From: an uncultured Bergeyella sp.
GTDB taxonomy: Bacteria; Bacteroidota; Bacteroidia; Flavobacteriales; Weeksellaceae
DNA length: 13,098 nucleotides
Direction of reading: 5' to 3'
NCBI GenBank assembly: GCA_916710115.1
Contig: CAKAOY010000019.1
Location: 1-13,098, forward strand
The position numbers and the translations under genes are program-made. This document shows, in pieces, positions 1 through 7,077 of this stretch. Below the pieces are notes generated by a model, which was not told where the DNA came from, did not search any database, and saw nothing but the letters and a program-made list of their open reading frames with translations. Numbering within the stretch: the stretch's first letter is position 1; each line of letters starts with the position of its first letter.

Positions 1-109
1 CTATATTGCGGGCGAAGTTCTGAACATTGATGCCATTACGGGAGGATTCAACTTCCAAGCATGCTGGAGTGAATCATACCTCATTTGCAAAACTTTAAAC
101 GAAAATTAA
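1..109 (+). CDS. C-terminal end of a HI0933/BaiN-like FAD-dependent oxidoreductase (partial)
   Basis: An open frame enters from the left edge (first whole codon at 2) and ends at TAA 107-109, giving 35 residues. The stretch AGEVLNIDAITGGFNFQACW resembles the C-terminal FAD-binding signature of the HI0933 / aminoacetone-oxidase-like flavoprotein family, where a GEVLD-type motif is followed by a glycine pair and an aromatic-rich helix (GGFNFQ..W). Family members are cytosolic flavoproteins whose physiological substrate is mostly unknown. Seen: frame, motif and stop. Inferred: family membership, from this short tail alone. The stop codon interlocks with that of the convergent acyltransferase gene (TTAA at 106-109), so no intergenic terminator exists here. 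Confidence 0.7.
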   Translation, partial: YIAGEVLNIDAITGGFNFQACWSESYLICKTLNEN

Positions 110-1758
110 AACTGTAAATATATCGGCATTACTTGTTCGGCTGCCTTGAAATACGCATATAATACAAGAAAAACAAAAAATACCACAATATACACCGCAA
201 AAGAAATTTTCGGTAATCTATCGGCAATATCATTCGGTATGCTGTGGATAGCCATCGCTACGACAATCATAAATATCGCTGTCTTATAGTTATCATAAAA
301 AGCATACCAAGTCTCAGTATGGAAATCGAAAAGTATTTGTTTGATGATTATCATTGAAGCATTGAAATCCTCCGCCTTAAAAAATATCCAACAAAAACAT
401 ACAAAATGGAAGGTAAGAACCGCCATCAGTACATTATAAACCTTGGATTGATTAAATCCTGAAAAAATCTTCCCTGTGAGCATCATCCAAATTTTATGAA
501 TACCCAAAGCAATACCGTGCAGAGCGCCCCAAATGATAAAATTCCAACTTGCTCCATGCCAAAAACCACCAAGAAGCATCGTCGTAAGGAGATTAAAATT
601 CGTAGGAATCCCCTTATAATTTCCAGTAAGGAGTGATGGTAATACAAAAATAATCAACAAACCAAAGCTAATAGCCCCCGAAACGGCATACGAGAAGGAC
701 AATAATTTGTTCATCATTAAGAAACTTCCCACCAAAAATAATCCTGTGAAGATATATGATGCCCAAGTCCCTTTCCTATTCCCACCAAGAGGGATATACA
801 AATAATCCTTCAACCAAGAGGAAAGTGAAATATGCCAATTTTTCCAAAACTCCGTAACACTCTTACTACTATACGGAGAAAGAAAATTCGGTGGTATCTT
901 AAAGCCAAGCCAAAGTGCTATTCCTATCGCAACATCACTATATCCACTAAAATCACAATAAATAACCATTGCATAGCCATACAATGCCACCAAAATCTCG
1001 AGCCCCGTATGCAGAGATGGATTTTCAAAAACATAATCCACAAGATTTAGGGTGATATAATCGGAGATGATGAGTTTTTTGACCAAACCTAAAATAATCA
1101 ACCAAAAACCCTTTGCAAAATCTCGCTCGGTGATAAAATACTGCTTATCCAACTGCGGAACGAAATCCTCTGCTCTCACGATAGGCCCCATCATCAGCTT
1201 TGGAAAAAATGCCAAAAACAATAGATAATCTACAAAATACTTCGCAGGAGCAAATTGCCGTCTATATACATCTATCGTATAGCTCAAATTCTCGAATGTA
1301 TAGAAAGATATACCTATCGGGAGCAATATATGCAAGGGATTGAAACCCGTTTTGAAGATTTCATTCGTTACCGAAATGAAAAAATTTGTATATTTAAAGT
1401 AGAACAATACCCCTAGATTCACCACGATACTCAGCACCAAGGCGAGAGTTCTGGAAGATTGTTCCCTCAGTCGATAAATAACATTGGATAAAACAAAATT
1501 GAATATCCCCGAAAAAATTACCAATAAAACAAATACACCGCTCGCCTTGTAAAAGAAATACAACGAAAAGAATGTGAATACATATTTCCTTGCCGTGGGC
1601 TTCTCCCTCAATACATAAAATAGTGTAATGAATAATAAGAAGAAATAGACGAAGAAACCATTATTAAACAACAATGGATTCTCTGGGTCGTAGAGAAATT
1701 GGCGGAAGAAAGCTGTTGTATCAAAACGACTAATAATACTCTGCAATATGCTCATCAT
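106..1758 (-). CDS. MBOAT-family membrane-bound O-acyltransferase (AlgI/PatA/DltB-like)
   Basis: 550-residue polytopic membrane protein of the MBOAT family. Family members pass acyl groups (usually acetyl) across the inner membrane to a partner that places them on a periplasmic or surface polymer. Visible signatures are LLPIGISFYTFENLSYTIDVYR (about 145-166), FWKNWHISLSSWLKDYLYIPLGGNRKG (304-330) with His309, and GGFWHGASWNFIIWGALHG (397-415) with His401, the almost invariant MBOAT histidine. Between GGNRKG and GGFWHG lie about 65 residues with two extra hydrophobic segments, longer than the short linker I know from AlgI. The start is ATG at 1756-1758; a second ATG follows directly. It overlaps the upstream SGNH gene by 4 bases (ATGA), implying translational coupling and a common task. 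The acceptor (peptidoglycan, capsule, LPS sugar or other) is not shown by the sequence. Family certain; substrate unknown. Confidence 0.92.
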   Translation of the reverse strand: MMSILQSIISRFDTTAFFRQFLYDPENPLLFNNGFFVYFFLLFITLFYVLREKPTARKYVFTFFSLYFFYKASGVFVLLVIFSGIFNFVLSNVIYRLREQSSRTLALVLSIVVNLGVLFYFKYTNFFISVTNEIFKTGFNPLHILLPIGISFYTFENLSYTIDVYRRQFAPAKYFVDYLLFLAFFPKLMMGPIVRAEDFVPQLDKQYFITERDFAKGFWLIILGLVKKLIISDYITLNLVDYVFENPSLHTGLEILVALYGYAMVIYCDFSGYSDVAIGIALWLGFKIPPNFLSPYSSKSVTEFWKNWHISLSSWLKDYLYIPLGGNRKGTWASYIFTGLFLVGSFLMMNKLLSFSYAVSGAISFGLLIIFVLPSLLTGNYKGIPTNFNLLTTMLLGGFWHGASWNFIIWGALHGIALGIHKIWMMLTGKIFSGFNQSKVYNVLMAVLTFHFVCFCWIFFKAEDFNASMIIIKQILFDFHTETWYAFYDNYKTAIFMIVVAMAIHSIPNDIADRLPKISFAVYIVVFFVFLVLYAYFKAAEQVMPIYLQF

Positions 1759-3104
1759 TTACTTTTTTGGGTATTTTTTGATATTTGTTGGTAATCTTTC
1801 TGTATCGCATCAAATAATTTTCGGCCTAAAAACTCGGCTCCTCTATGATTGGGATGTATATAGTCTTTATTGGCCTTTGGTGGGGTTTGCTCTGCCCATT
1901 TTACAATAGAATTTTCCCCACCCATCGTCTCAAATTGGTTATAAAAAGCAAAACCATTTCTATAAGCAATTAAGGCTTGATTTTCTATCAAATATGGCAA
2001 TCCGATAGCTGTTTTATTCACTCCATTGTACCTGAAAGCTCTATCAGCCGAACCGATAATGAGTATCTCGGAACCACTAAATGCTGATTTCATCTGTTGG
2101 AGAGTTGGTTCAAAACTTTTGTAATAATAGGTATAATCGGTATCCTTTGGGCGAAATAATAGATTAACCCCATATTGTACGATAATCAAATCGTACTTAT
2201 TAGCCTGCTGAATGGATTTCATAAAATCCTCACTCAATTTTTTCAGTTCTACCCCAGTGATACCTCGAAACGAAAAATTATCCACGAAGACACCTTTTTT
2301 ACTTTCAAAACTGATTCCGAATATAGGACTTTTTAATCCTCTACCTGCGATTTTTATTGTTTTTGACTCATCGTCAAGTAGGACTTGTCTATTCACTTTG
2401 TTATCTCCATTTAGTTCAATAGGGGTATCATTTACAGATATCTCTGGCACACCCTCCGCGTAAATTATAGATTTTTCCACCCTAATATTTTCGCCTTTTA
2501 TCGTGTTGTCGGTATAGGTTCCGCTCCCCGAGCCAGTGAATTTAGATCCAGAAAGGTATAAGTCTTGGGCTTTTTTGCTCATAAAATTGGTAGTCGTCCA
2601 GCCATTTGAGGAGACTTTTGCAGTCTGCCGAAATCCACCTACATTAGAAAAAATAGGCAAAAACCCTACTCCTTGTCCGCCGTATTCCTTTTGTAGGAGC
2701 TCTCTAAGAGTCTGGGTGATTAAATCTCCCTCTATCATACTATCCCCCAAATAGGCTATACGGATTTTTATATTTTTTCCCTTTTTAAGTTGTTGGAGTT
2801 TTTCTACGAACTTCGGCAAAGATGGCTCATTATCCACATTAAAGTTTGTGATAAGATTTGGTTTTTTATAAAAATCAAAATTTCGTTGGGAACCGCCTTT
2901 GTCTTCGGAAATATCTTTATTAGTTAGCAAGTGCTTCTTTTCGGAGGAATTACTATCCTTCCTTTTTACAATATCCGAGACGAGATTAATCCTACTAAAT
3001 GGTTCATCACGGAGACCAAGTACCTCAAAAGTCAGTGAGACCAAAAAATACAATAAAACACAAACGAAAGTCAATAAAAAGACTTTTCTTCTTACATTTT
3101 CCAA
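1755..3104 (-). CDS. membrane-anchored SGNH/GDSL-hydrolase-like protein, partner of the MBOAT acyltransferase
   Basis: 449 residues. One N-terminal membrane anchor (about 8-29) is followed by a charged linker and then an SGNH fold facing the periplasm. Block I is YLGDSMIEGD, with Ser122 as candidate nucleophile. The block III asparagine is in QYGVN (Asn314). Block V is DYIHPN, with Asp414 and His417 completing the triad. About 130 residues (roughly 150-285) rich in Gly, Ser and beta-type sequence lie between blocks I and III. This recalls the accessory beta domain of Ape1/PatB-type peptidoglycan esterases, but that is inference. Such proteins either transfer acetyl delivered by an MBOAT partner or remove it. 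The frame has no ATG before Met123; a TAG lies four codons upstream of TTG 3102-3104, so TTG is the best start. It is the first gene of a leftward unit and its stop overlaps the acyltransferase start. Confidence 0.87.
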   Translation of the reverse strand: MENVRRKVFLLTFVCVLLYFLVSLTFEVLGLRDEPFSRINLVSDIVKRKDSNSSEKKHLLTNKDISEDKGGSQRNFDFYKKPNLITNFNVDNEPSLPKFVEKLQQLKKGKNIKIRIAYLGDSMIEGDLITQTLRELLQKEYGGQGVGFLPIFSNVGGFRQTAKVSSNGWTTTNFMSKKAQDLYLSGSKFTGSGSGTYTDNTIKGENIRVEKSIIYAEGVPEISVNDTPIELNGDNKVNRQVLLDDESKTIKIAGRGLKSPIFGISFESKKGVFVDNFSFRGITGVELKKLSEDFMKSIQQANKYDLIIVQYGVNLLFRPKDTDYTYYYKSFEPTLQQMKSAFSGSEILIIGSADRAFRYNGVNKTAIGLPYLIENQALIAYRNGFAFYNQFETMGGENSIVKWAEQTPPKANKDYIHPNHRGAEFLGRKLFDAIQKDYQQISKNTQKSK

Positions 3105-3130
3105 GGTAAAATTCTATATTAGACTAACTG

Positions 3131-3138
3131 CAAAGATA
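3131..3138 (-). promoter_or_regulatory. Bacteroidota -7 promoter element for the SGNH-acyltransferase unit
   Basis: Read on the minus strand the bases are TATCTTTG, a perfect match to the Bacteroidota -7 consensus TAnnTTTG. A TTG that could serve as the -33 element lies 22 bases upstream (minus strand, 3161-3163). The predicted transcription start near 3125 leaves about 20 bases before the TTG codon at 3104. The match is by motif only. Confidence 0.6.
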
Positions 3139-3226
3139 AAAATATTTTATGGTAAATATACAATACTATCGGATTATTTTTTTTATAAAAAATCTTAAAT
3201 TTTATATTATATCTAAAGCTTTTCAC

Positions 3227-3234
3227 TACCTTTG
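3227..3234 (+). promoter_or_regulatory. Bacteroidota -7 promoter element for the YD-repeat protein gene
   Basis: TACCTTTG matches TAnnTTTG and lies 19 bases before the ATG at 3254, so the leader would be roughly 15 bases. I see no clear TTG -33 element; the upstream sequence is A/T tracts. It diverges from the promoter at 3131-3138. Confidence 0.55.
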
Positions 3235-3253
3235 CTAATATTTATTTTTAAAA

Positions 3254-4006
3254 ATGAAAAAATTAAGCAGTTTATTCCTTTGCTTAGTTGCCATTTGCCT
3301 CAATGCACAAGTGGCCACCGATTGGCAAATTGAAAATCTAAATGGTCGAGTGAAATCCATCAAAAACAATGTATTCAAGGCGATTGCCAAAGATGGAAAA
3401 ATTGAAAAAGGAATGCTCTACGACCTTAATGAGCAGACTTTCTTCAATACGAAAGGCTTCATAAACCTCATCAATTCCTATACAAATGATGGGAAAATTG
3501 AGATGCAAACGAAAACCACTTTTAATAAAAAAGGACAAAAAATAGAGATCAATGCCTATCTACCTGCTGAAAAGGAAGAAATCAGCAAAGAAATCTATAT
3601 TTATGATAAAAACGGAAAACTCACCGAGATAAAACGATATGATGGCGGAGAGTTCTCTGGTTCGGATACAGGATTTAAGTTTGATGCGAAAGGTAATCTA
3701 TTAGAAAAAATTAGCAAAGATGCCACTAACAATGAATCCAAAATCGTCAATGAATACGAAAACAACTTACTAAAAACCCAAAATATATTCTCCGATGGGC
3801 ATCTTACTTTAAAGGTAACCTTCGTATATGATGCTCACAATAATCCTACAGAAGTCAGCTCTCTAATGCTCGTTACTAAACAACATTTTGTACAAAGTTT
3901 CCAATACACCTACGACAACCAAAATAACTGGATAAAACGCGTAGAATTTGAGGACAACGAACCTATAAATATCCACGAGCGAGTAATAGAATATTATAGT
4001 AAGTAA
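3254..4006 (+). CDS. exported protein with degenerate YD-like (RHS-type) repeats, function unknown
   Basis: 250 residues starting with a signal peptide of about 18 residues (MKKLSSLFLCLVAICLNA, then Gln19). The cysteines at 10 and 15 do not sit in a good lipobox, so I expect a soluble or surface protein, not a lipoprotein. The mature part consists of short units of the form aromatic-x-(Y/F)-(D/N)-x2-(G/N)-(N/K)-x-hydrophobic, near residues 88, 115, 141, 166, 190 and 218, about 22-28 residues apart. This is the pattern of YD/RHS-like beta-hairpin repeats. No toxin domain, RHS core or C-terminal sorting domain is present. It is small compared with RHS proteins and has no recognisable partner; the neighbour downstream is an LptF/G permease. 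The ATG is supported by the signal peptide and the -7 element just upstream. Function not recognised. Confidence 0.75.
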   Translation: MKKLSSLFLCLVAICLNAQVATDWQIENLNGRVKSIKNNVFKAIAKDGKIEKGMLYDLNEQTFFNTKGFINLINSYTNDGKIEMQTKTTFNKKGQKIEINAYLPAEKEEISKEIYIYDKNGKLTEIKRYDGGEFSGSDTGFKFDAKGNLLEKISKDATNNESKIVNEYENNLLKTQNIFSDGHLTLKVTFVYDAHNNPTEVSSLMLVTKQHFVQSFQYTYDNQNNWIKRVEFEDNEPINIHERVIEYYSK

Positions 4007-4019
4007 TTTTTTCTACTAT

Positions 4020-4027
4020 TAATTTTG
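4020..4027 (+). promoter_or_regulatory. possible -7 promoter element immediately before the LptF/G permease gene
   Basis: TAATTTTG fits TAnnTTTG and ends 6 bases before the ATG at 4034. If used, transcription would begin at or within a base or two of the start codon, giving a leaderless or nearly leaderless mRNA. No -33 TTG is visible at the usual spacing, and read-through from the preceding gene is equally possible. Confidence 0.35.
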
Positions 4028-4033
4028 TAGATA

Positions 4034-5128
4034 ATGAAAGTTATAGACAGATATATTATCGGTAAATTCTTGGGGACGCTTAGTTTCATGCTCATTCTCC
4101 TATCCATCATTGTGGTAGTGGTAGATGTGCAACAAAAGTCTCCAAGAATAGAGGGTAATGGCTTCAAGGTGAGTTATTTCCTAATAAATTATTATCCGTA
4201 TTGGGCGATATATCTCATTATTACCTTTATGTCCATTCTGATATTTATTTCTGTGATTTTATTTACTTCGCGAATGGCAAATAATACGGAAATCGTAGCT
4301 ATAATAAGCGGAGGTGCGAGTTTCCATCGTTTTGCAAAACCTTATTTCGTGATGGCGGGTATCTTAGCTATCATCACCTTGGGGATTAATCATTTCGTGC
4401 TTCCGTGGGCGAATGTCAAAAAACTAAAATTAGAGGCTTATACCTTCAATTCTACCAACAGAGAAAAGGCTCTGGGAGATACCGAAATCGCTACCAAACT
4501 CAGCAAAGACGAATATATTTTCATCAATAATTACAACCGAAAAGACAAGGCAGGTACAGGATTTCTCTATCAAAAATTCGATAAAAATAATCAACTCTCT
4601 CACCAAATTATTGCTAATGATGTGAGATGGGACGATAGGCAAAAGAAATTCACCTTGGAGACTTTCTTAGAAAAAAAAATCAACAAAAATGGTAAGGAAA
4701 ACCTCTACTCTGGCGGTATGAAAATCGTTGATTATCACCACACACCAGAGGAATTATTCCCTGATGGAATGCTTGGACAAACGAAAAACAGCATTGAACT
4801 AATACATCTCATAGAGCAAGAAAAAATAAAGGGAAATAAGAACATTAATTCCTACCTCAACGAACTTCACCAACGGACGTCTATGCCCGTGGCTATCATT
4901 ATTCTAACAACCTTGGCACTGTCCCTTGCTTCGGAAAAAAAACGAGGTGGTATCGGTGGAAACCTAGCGATGGGTATTTCCCTTGCGTTCGTTTTTATTT
5001 TCTCCTTTGAGGCTCTGAAAATGGTCTCCGAAAATGATATTATTCCGCCAATCGTAGCAATGTGGATTCCCAATGTAGTATTCGGTATCATTGCAGGATG
5101 GCTTTATTTGAAAAGAGCAAATCAATAA
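4034..5128 (+). CDS. LptF/LptG family (YjgP/YjgQ) lipopolysaccharide export permease
   Basis: 364-residue inner-membrane permease of the LptB2FG transporter, which extracts LPS from the outer leaflet of the inner membrane and feeds it to the periplasmic Lpt bridge. The start MKVIDRYIIGKFLGTL is the classic coupling-helix opening of the family. Three membrane segments (about 10-31, 55-80, 103-125) are followed by a periplasmic beta-jellyroll region (about 126-280) and three more segments (about 283-300, 306-328, 335-360). The length is usual. LptF and LptG are hard to tell apart in Bacteroidota, where the two genes are often unlinked, so I give no symbol. The ATG is followed directly by the conserved N-terminal motif. 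The gap to the preceding gene is 27 bases. Confidence 0.93.
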   Translation: MKVIDRYIIGKFLGTLSFMLILLSIIVVVVDVQQKSPRIEGNGFKVSYFLINYYPYWAIYLIITFMSILIFISVILFTSRMANNTEIVAIISGGASFHRFAKPYFVMAGILAIITLGINHFVLPWANVKKLKLEAYTFNSTNREKALGDTEIATKLSKDEYIFINNYNRKDKAGTGFLYQKFDKNNQLSHQIIANDVRWDDRQKKFTLETFLEKKINKNGKENLYSGGMKIVDYHHTPEELFPDGMLGQTKNSIELIHLIEQEKIKGNKNINSYLNELHQRTSMPVAIIILTTLALSLASEKKRGGIGGNLAMGISLAFVFIFSFEALKMVSENDIIPPIVAMWIPNVVFGIIAGWLYLKRANQ

Positions 5129-5135
5129 AATTATG

Positions 5136-5143
5136 TATCTTTG
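5136..5143 (+). promoter_or_regulatory. Bacteroidota -7 promoter element for the SpmAB-glucosaminidase-lipB unit
   Basis: TATCTTTG is a perfect TAnnTTTG match 37 bases before the GTG at 5181. A TTTG at 5107-5110 is the nearest -33 candidate, but the 25-base spacing is longer than usual, so only the -7 element is called. Confidence 0.55.
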
Positions 5144-5180
5144 CTTTTTTACTATTGTAGAAATATTAAAATTTTAACTT

Positions 5181-6617
5181 GTGGTACTAAGTAGATTTTG
5201 GATATTTATCTTTATATTTTCTATTGGATTTGTGATTTTTGACTTATTCAGTAATCAGCAATATTCCATAGATTTTATCATCAATGGAAAGAAAGATGAC
5301 CCTATCCTTGTTGCTGAACATTTCAAAAAAGATACCCCTGAATACATCCTCTCCGAGATTGAAAAATCGGAGAATAAAGAACTTACTATAAAGGGAAAAG
5401 ACAATGTAGATACCCTATATGTAGCAAATAATAATACCATAAAAGTCTATGCTGGGAAACAAAAATCCGATGGACTATTAGCTACAGCAAAAAGTAGTTT
5501 GATAGACCTAATAATACCTCTCATAGCTTATCTAGCACTTTTCTGTGGACTAATGGAATTACTTATTGTCTCGGGAGCATCGGAAAAATTAGCTCAATTT
5601 CTCAACCCAGCATTTAGGAAAATATTCCCTTCTCTGCCCAGCAACCACCCTTCAATGTCGTATATGACCTTAAATTTTGCTGCTAACCTATTGGGATTAG
5701 ATTCGGCTGCGACGCCCTTTGGTCTCAAAGCAATGGAAAGTCTGCAAGAGCTTAACACAGACAAAAGTAAAGCCAGCGATGCCCAAATAATGTTTATGTG
5801 TCTCCACGCAGCAGGCCTTACCCTAATACCGACCTCCATCATCGGATACCGAGCCGCAGAGAATGCAAGTAACCCTGCCGATGTTGTTTTGCCTTGTATC
5901 ATCACTTCATTGGTTGGAACTTTGGTTGCTTTCATTTTTGTGGCTATTAAGCAAAGAATTCGGCTAATTAGTATCGGATTTTTCGTTATATTTTCAATTA
6001 TAATTGGTGGAATCGTCGGTTTTATATTATTCATTAACTCGATGAATTTGATAGAGAAAAATGTCTTTACCTCTAACTTTTCTGGAGTTTTATTACTACT
6101 GATTATCTTTTTTATCCTCGTCTATGCTTTCTTTCACGAAAAGAAATTTACAGAACAAAATACCAATATCTTTGATACATTCGTAAGAGGTGCTAATAAT
6201 GGACTAAAAACGGGCAAAAGTATCTTCCCTTACGCCTTGGGGATGTTAGTTGCTATCTCTCTCTTCCGAAATTCTGGGTTGTTCGAAATCATCAGTAATT
6301 TTATTTCTAACCTATTCTCTCATTTTGGGGTAGCCAAGGAGATTACGGATTCTTTTTCTGTGGCTTTACTACGGCCATTTTCATCAAGTGGCTCACGAGG
6401 TTTTATGATTGATTCTATGAGAACTTACGGCGTAGATTCTCTCACAGGGCGATTGGCATGTATATTCCAATCCAGTGCAGAGACTACTTTTTATGTAATT
6501 GCTGTCTATTTTGGGGCTATTAACATTAGAAATATACGATATACTTTGGGAGTGATGCTCTTGGTGGATTTAGCATGTGTAGTTACTGCAATTATTATAG
6601 CAAGTCTATTTTTTTAA
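5181..6617 (+). CDS. fused SpmA-SpmB nucleoside-recognition (Gate) domain membrane protein
   Basis: 478-residue inner-membrane protein joining two Gate/nucleoside-recognition domains that in Firmicutes are the separate spore maturation proteins SpmA and SpmB. The SpmA half carries NFAANLLGLDSAATPFGLKAM (165-185), matching the SpmA-type signature NxLGLxxAATPxGLKAM. The SpmB half carries LLRPFSSSGSRGFMIDSMRTYG (396-417) and QSSAETTFYVIAVYFG (430-445). An N-terminal membrane segment (6-23) is followed by about 80 hydrophilic residues, probably extracytoplasmic. The fused form is common in Bacteroidota; its transported or sensed substrate is unknown, and the organism need not sporulate. The start is GTG: a TAA sits two codons upstream, and the opening MVLSRFW is as I remember it in flavobacterial relatives. 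It stands 10 bases before the glucosaminidase gene. Confidence 0.9.
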   Translation: MVLSRFWIFIFIFSIGFVIFDLFSNQQYSIDFIINGKKDDPILVAEHFKKDTPEYILSEIEKSENKELTIKGKDNVDTLYVANNNTIKVYAGKQKSDGLLATAKSSLIDLIIPLIAYLALFCGLMELLIVSGASEKLAQFLNPAFRKIFPSLPSNHPSMSYMTLNFAANLLGLDSAATPFGLKAMESLQELNTDKSKASDAQIMFMCLHAAGLTLIPTSIIGYRAAENASNPADVVLPCIITSLVGTLVAFIFVAIKQRIRLISIGFFVIFSIIIGGIVGFILFINSMNLIEKNVFTSNFSGVLLLLIIFFILVYAFFHEKKFTEQNTNIFDTFVRGANNGLKTGKSIFPYALGMLVAISLFRNSGLFEIISNFISNLFSHFGVAKEITDSFSVALLRPFSSSGSRGFMIDSMRTYGVDSLTGRLACIFQSSAETTFYVIAVYFGAINIRNIRYTLGVMLLVDLACVVTAIIIASLFF

Positions 6618-6627
6618 ATTATTTATT

Positions 6628-7077
6628 ATGAAACATTATATTAAGAAAATCTATATTATTATATCGTTGCTGAGTATTTTTTTCATACACGCTCAAACAC
6701 ACTCTTATATTGAAATGCATAGAAATACGGCCGAGCAACTTTCTTCGGAGTATGGTATCCCGAGTGCTGTTATCCTCGCCATCGCTTTTGTAGAGACTGG
6801 TGGAGGCAATAGTAAAGGTGCAAAGGTATATCATAATCACTTTGGTATTCAAGGTAAAAATACTGTTACAAAATCAAAATATAAAAGTTACTCCTCTCAT
6901 TATGATAATTTTAGGGACTTCTGCAAAATTATCAGTAATAAGAAATATTACCCTCAACTAAAAGGGAATACACAACATACCGAGTGGATAGATGCTATCG
7001 CTAAATCTGGCTATACTGCACACCCTTCCGAATGGAAAAAGAGGATAATATCCGTCATTAACAAATATAAATTATGA
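6628..7077 (+). CDS. small secreted GH73-type glucosaminidase (FlgJ-like peptidoglycan hydrolase)
   Basis: 149 residues with a signal peptide (1-22, HA before Gln23) and one glucosaminidase domain. IPSAVILAIAFVETGGGNSK (44-63) corresponds to the helix with the catalytic glutamate of GH73 enzymes, here Glu56. YHNHFGIQG and SYSSHYDNFRDFCKII continue the family pattern, and the C-terminus (WIDAIAKSGYTAHPSEWKKRIISVI) matches the usual end of the domain. Known members cleave the N-acetylglucosaminyl-beta-1,4 bond of peptidoglycan. It is short: many Bacteroidota relatives carry LysM domains after the catalytic part, and none is present here, so wall binding must rest on the domain itself or a partner. 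It is packed between the SpmAB gene (10-bp gap) and lipB (its stop shares an ATGA with the proposed lipB start), so it is probably co-transcribed with both. Confidence 0.88.
   Translation: MKHYIKKIYIIISLLSIFFIHAQTHSYIEMHRNTAEQLSSEYGIPSAVILAIAFVETGGGNSKGAKVYHNHFGIQGKNTVTKSKYKSYSSHYDNFRDFCKIISNKKYYPQLKGNTQHTEWIDAIAKSGYTAHPSEWKKRIISVINKYKL

Noticed and set aside
2899..3198. Plus-strand frame across the start of the SGNH gene and the divergent gap
   Set aside because: It covers the SGNH N-terminus antisense and ends in low-complexity A/T sequence; no domain, and no start context that stands out.
3254..4006. RHS toxin or polymorphic toxin-immunity locus
   Set aside because: The repeats are short and degenerate, there is no RHS core motif or C-terminal toxin domain, and the next gene is an LPS permease, not an immunity gene.
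5594..6034. Long minus-strand frame inside the SpmAB gene (146 codons)
   Set aside because: It lies fully within a confidently identified gene, its translation shows no recognisable domain, and it has no promoter; it is an opposite-strand shadow.
5181..6617. Evidence of endospore formation
   Set aside because: SpmA/SpmB homologues, often fused, occur widely in non-sporulating Bacteroidota; no other sporulation gene is present.
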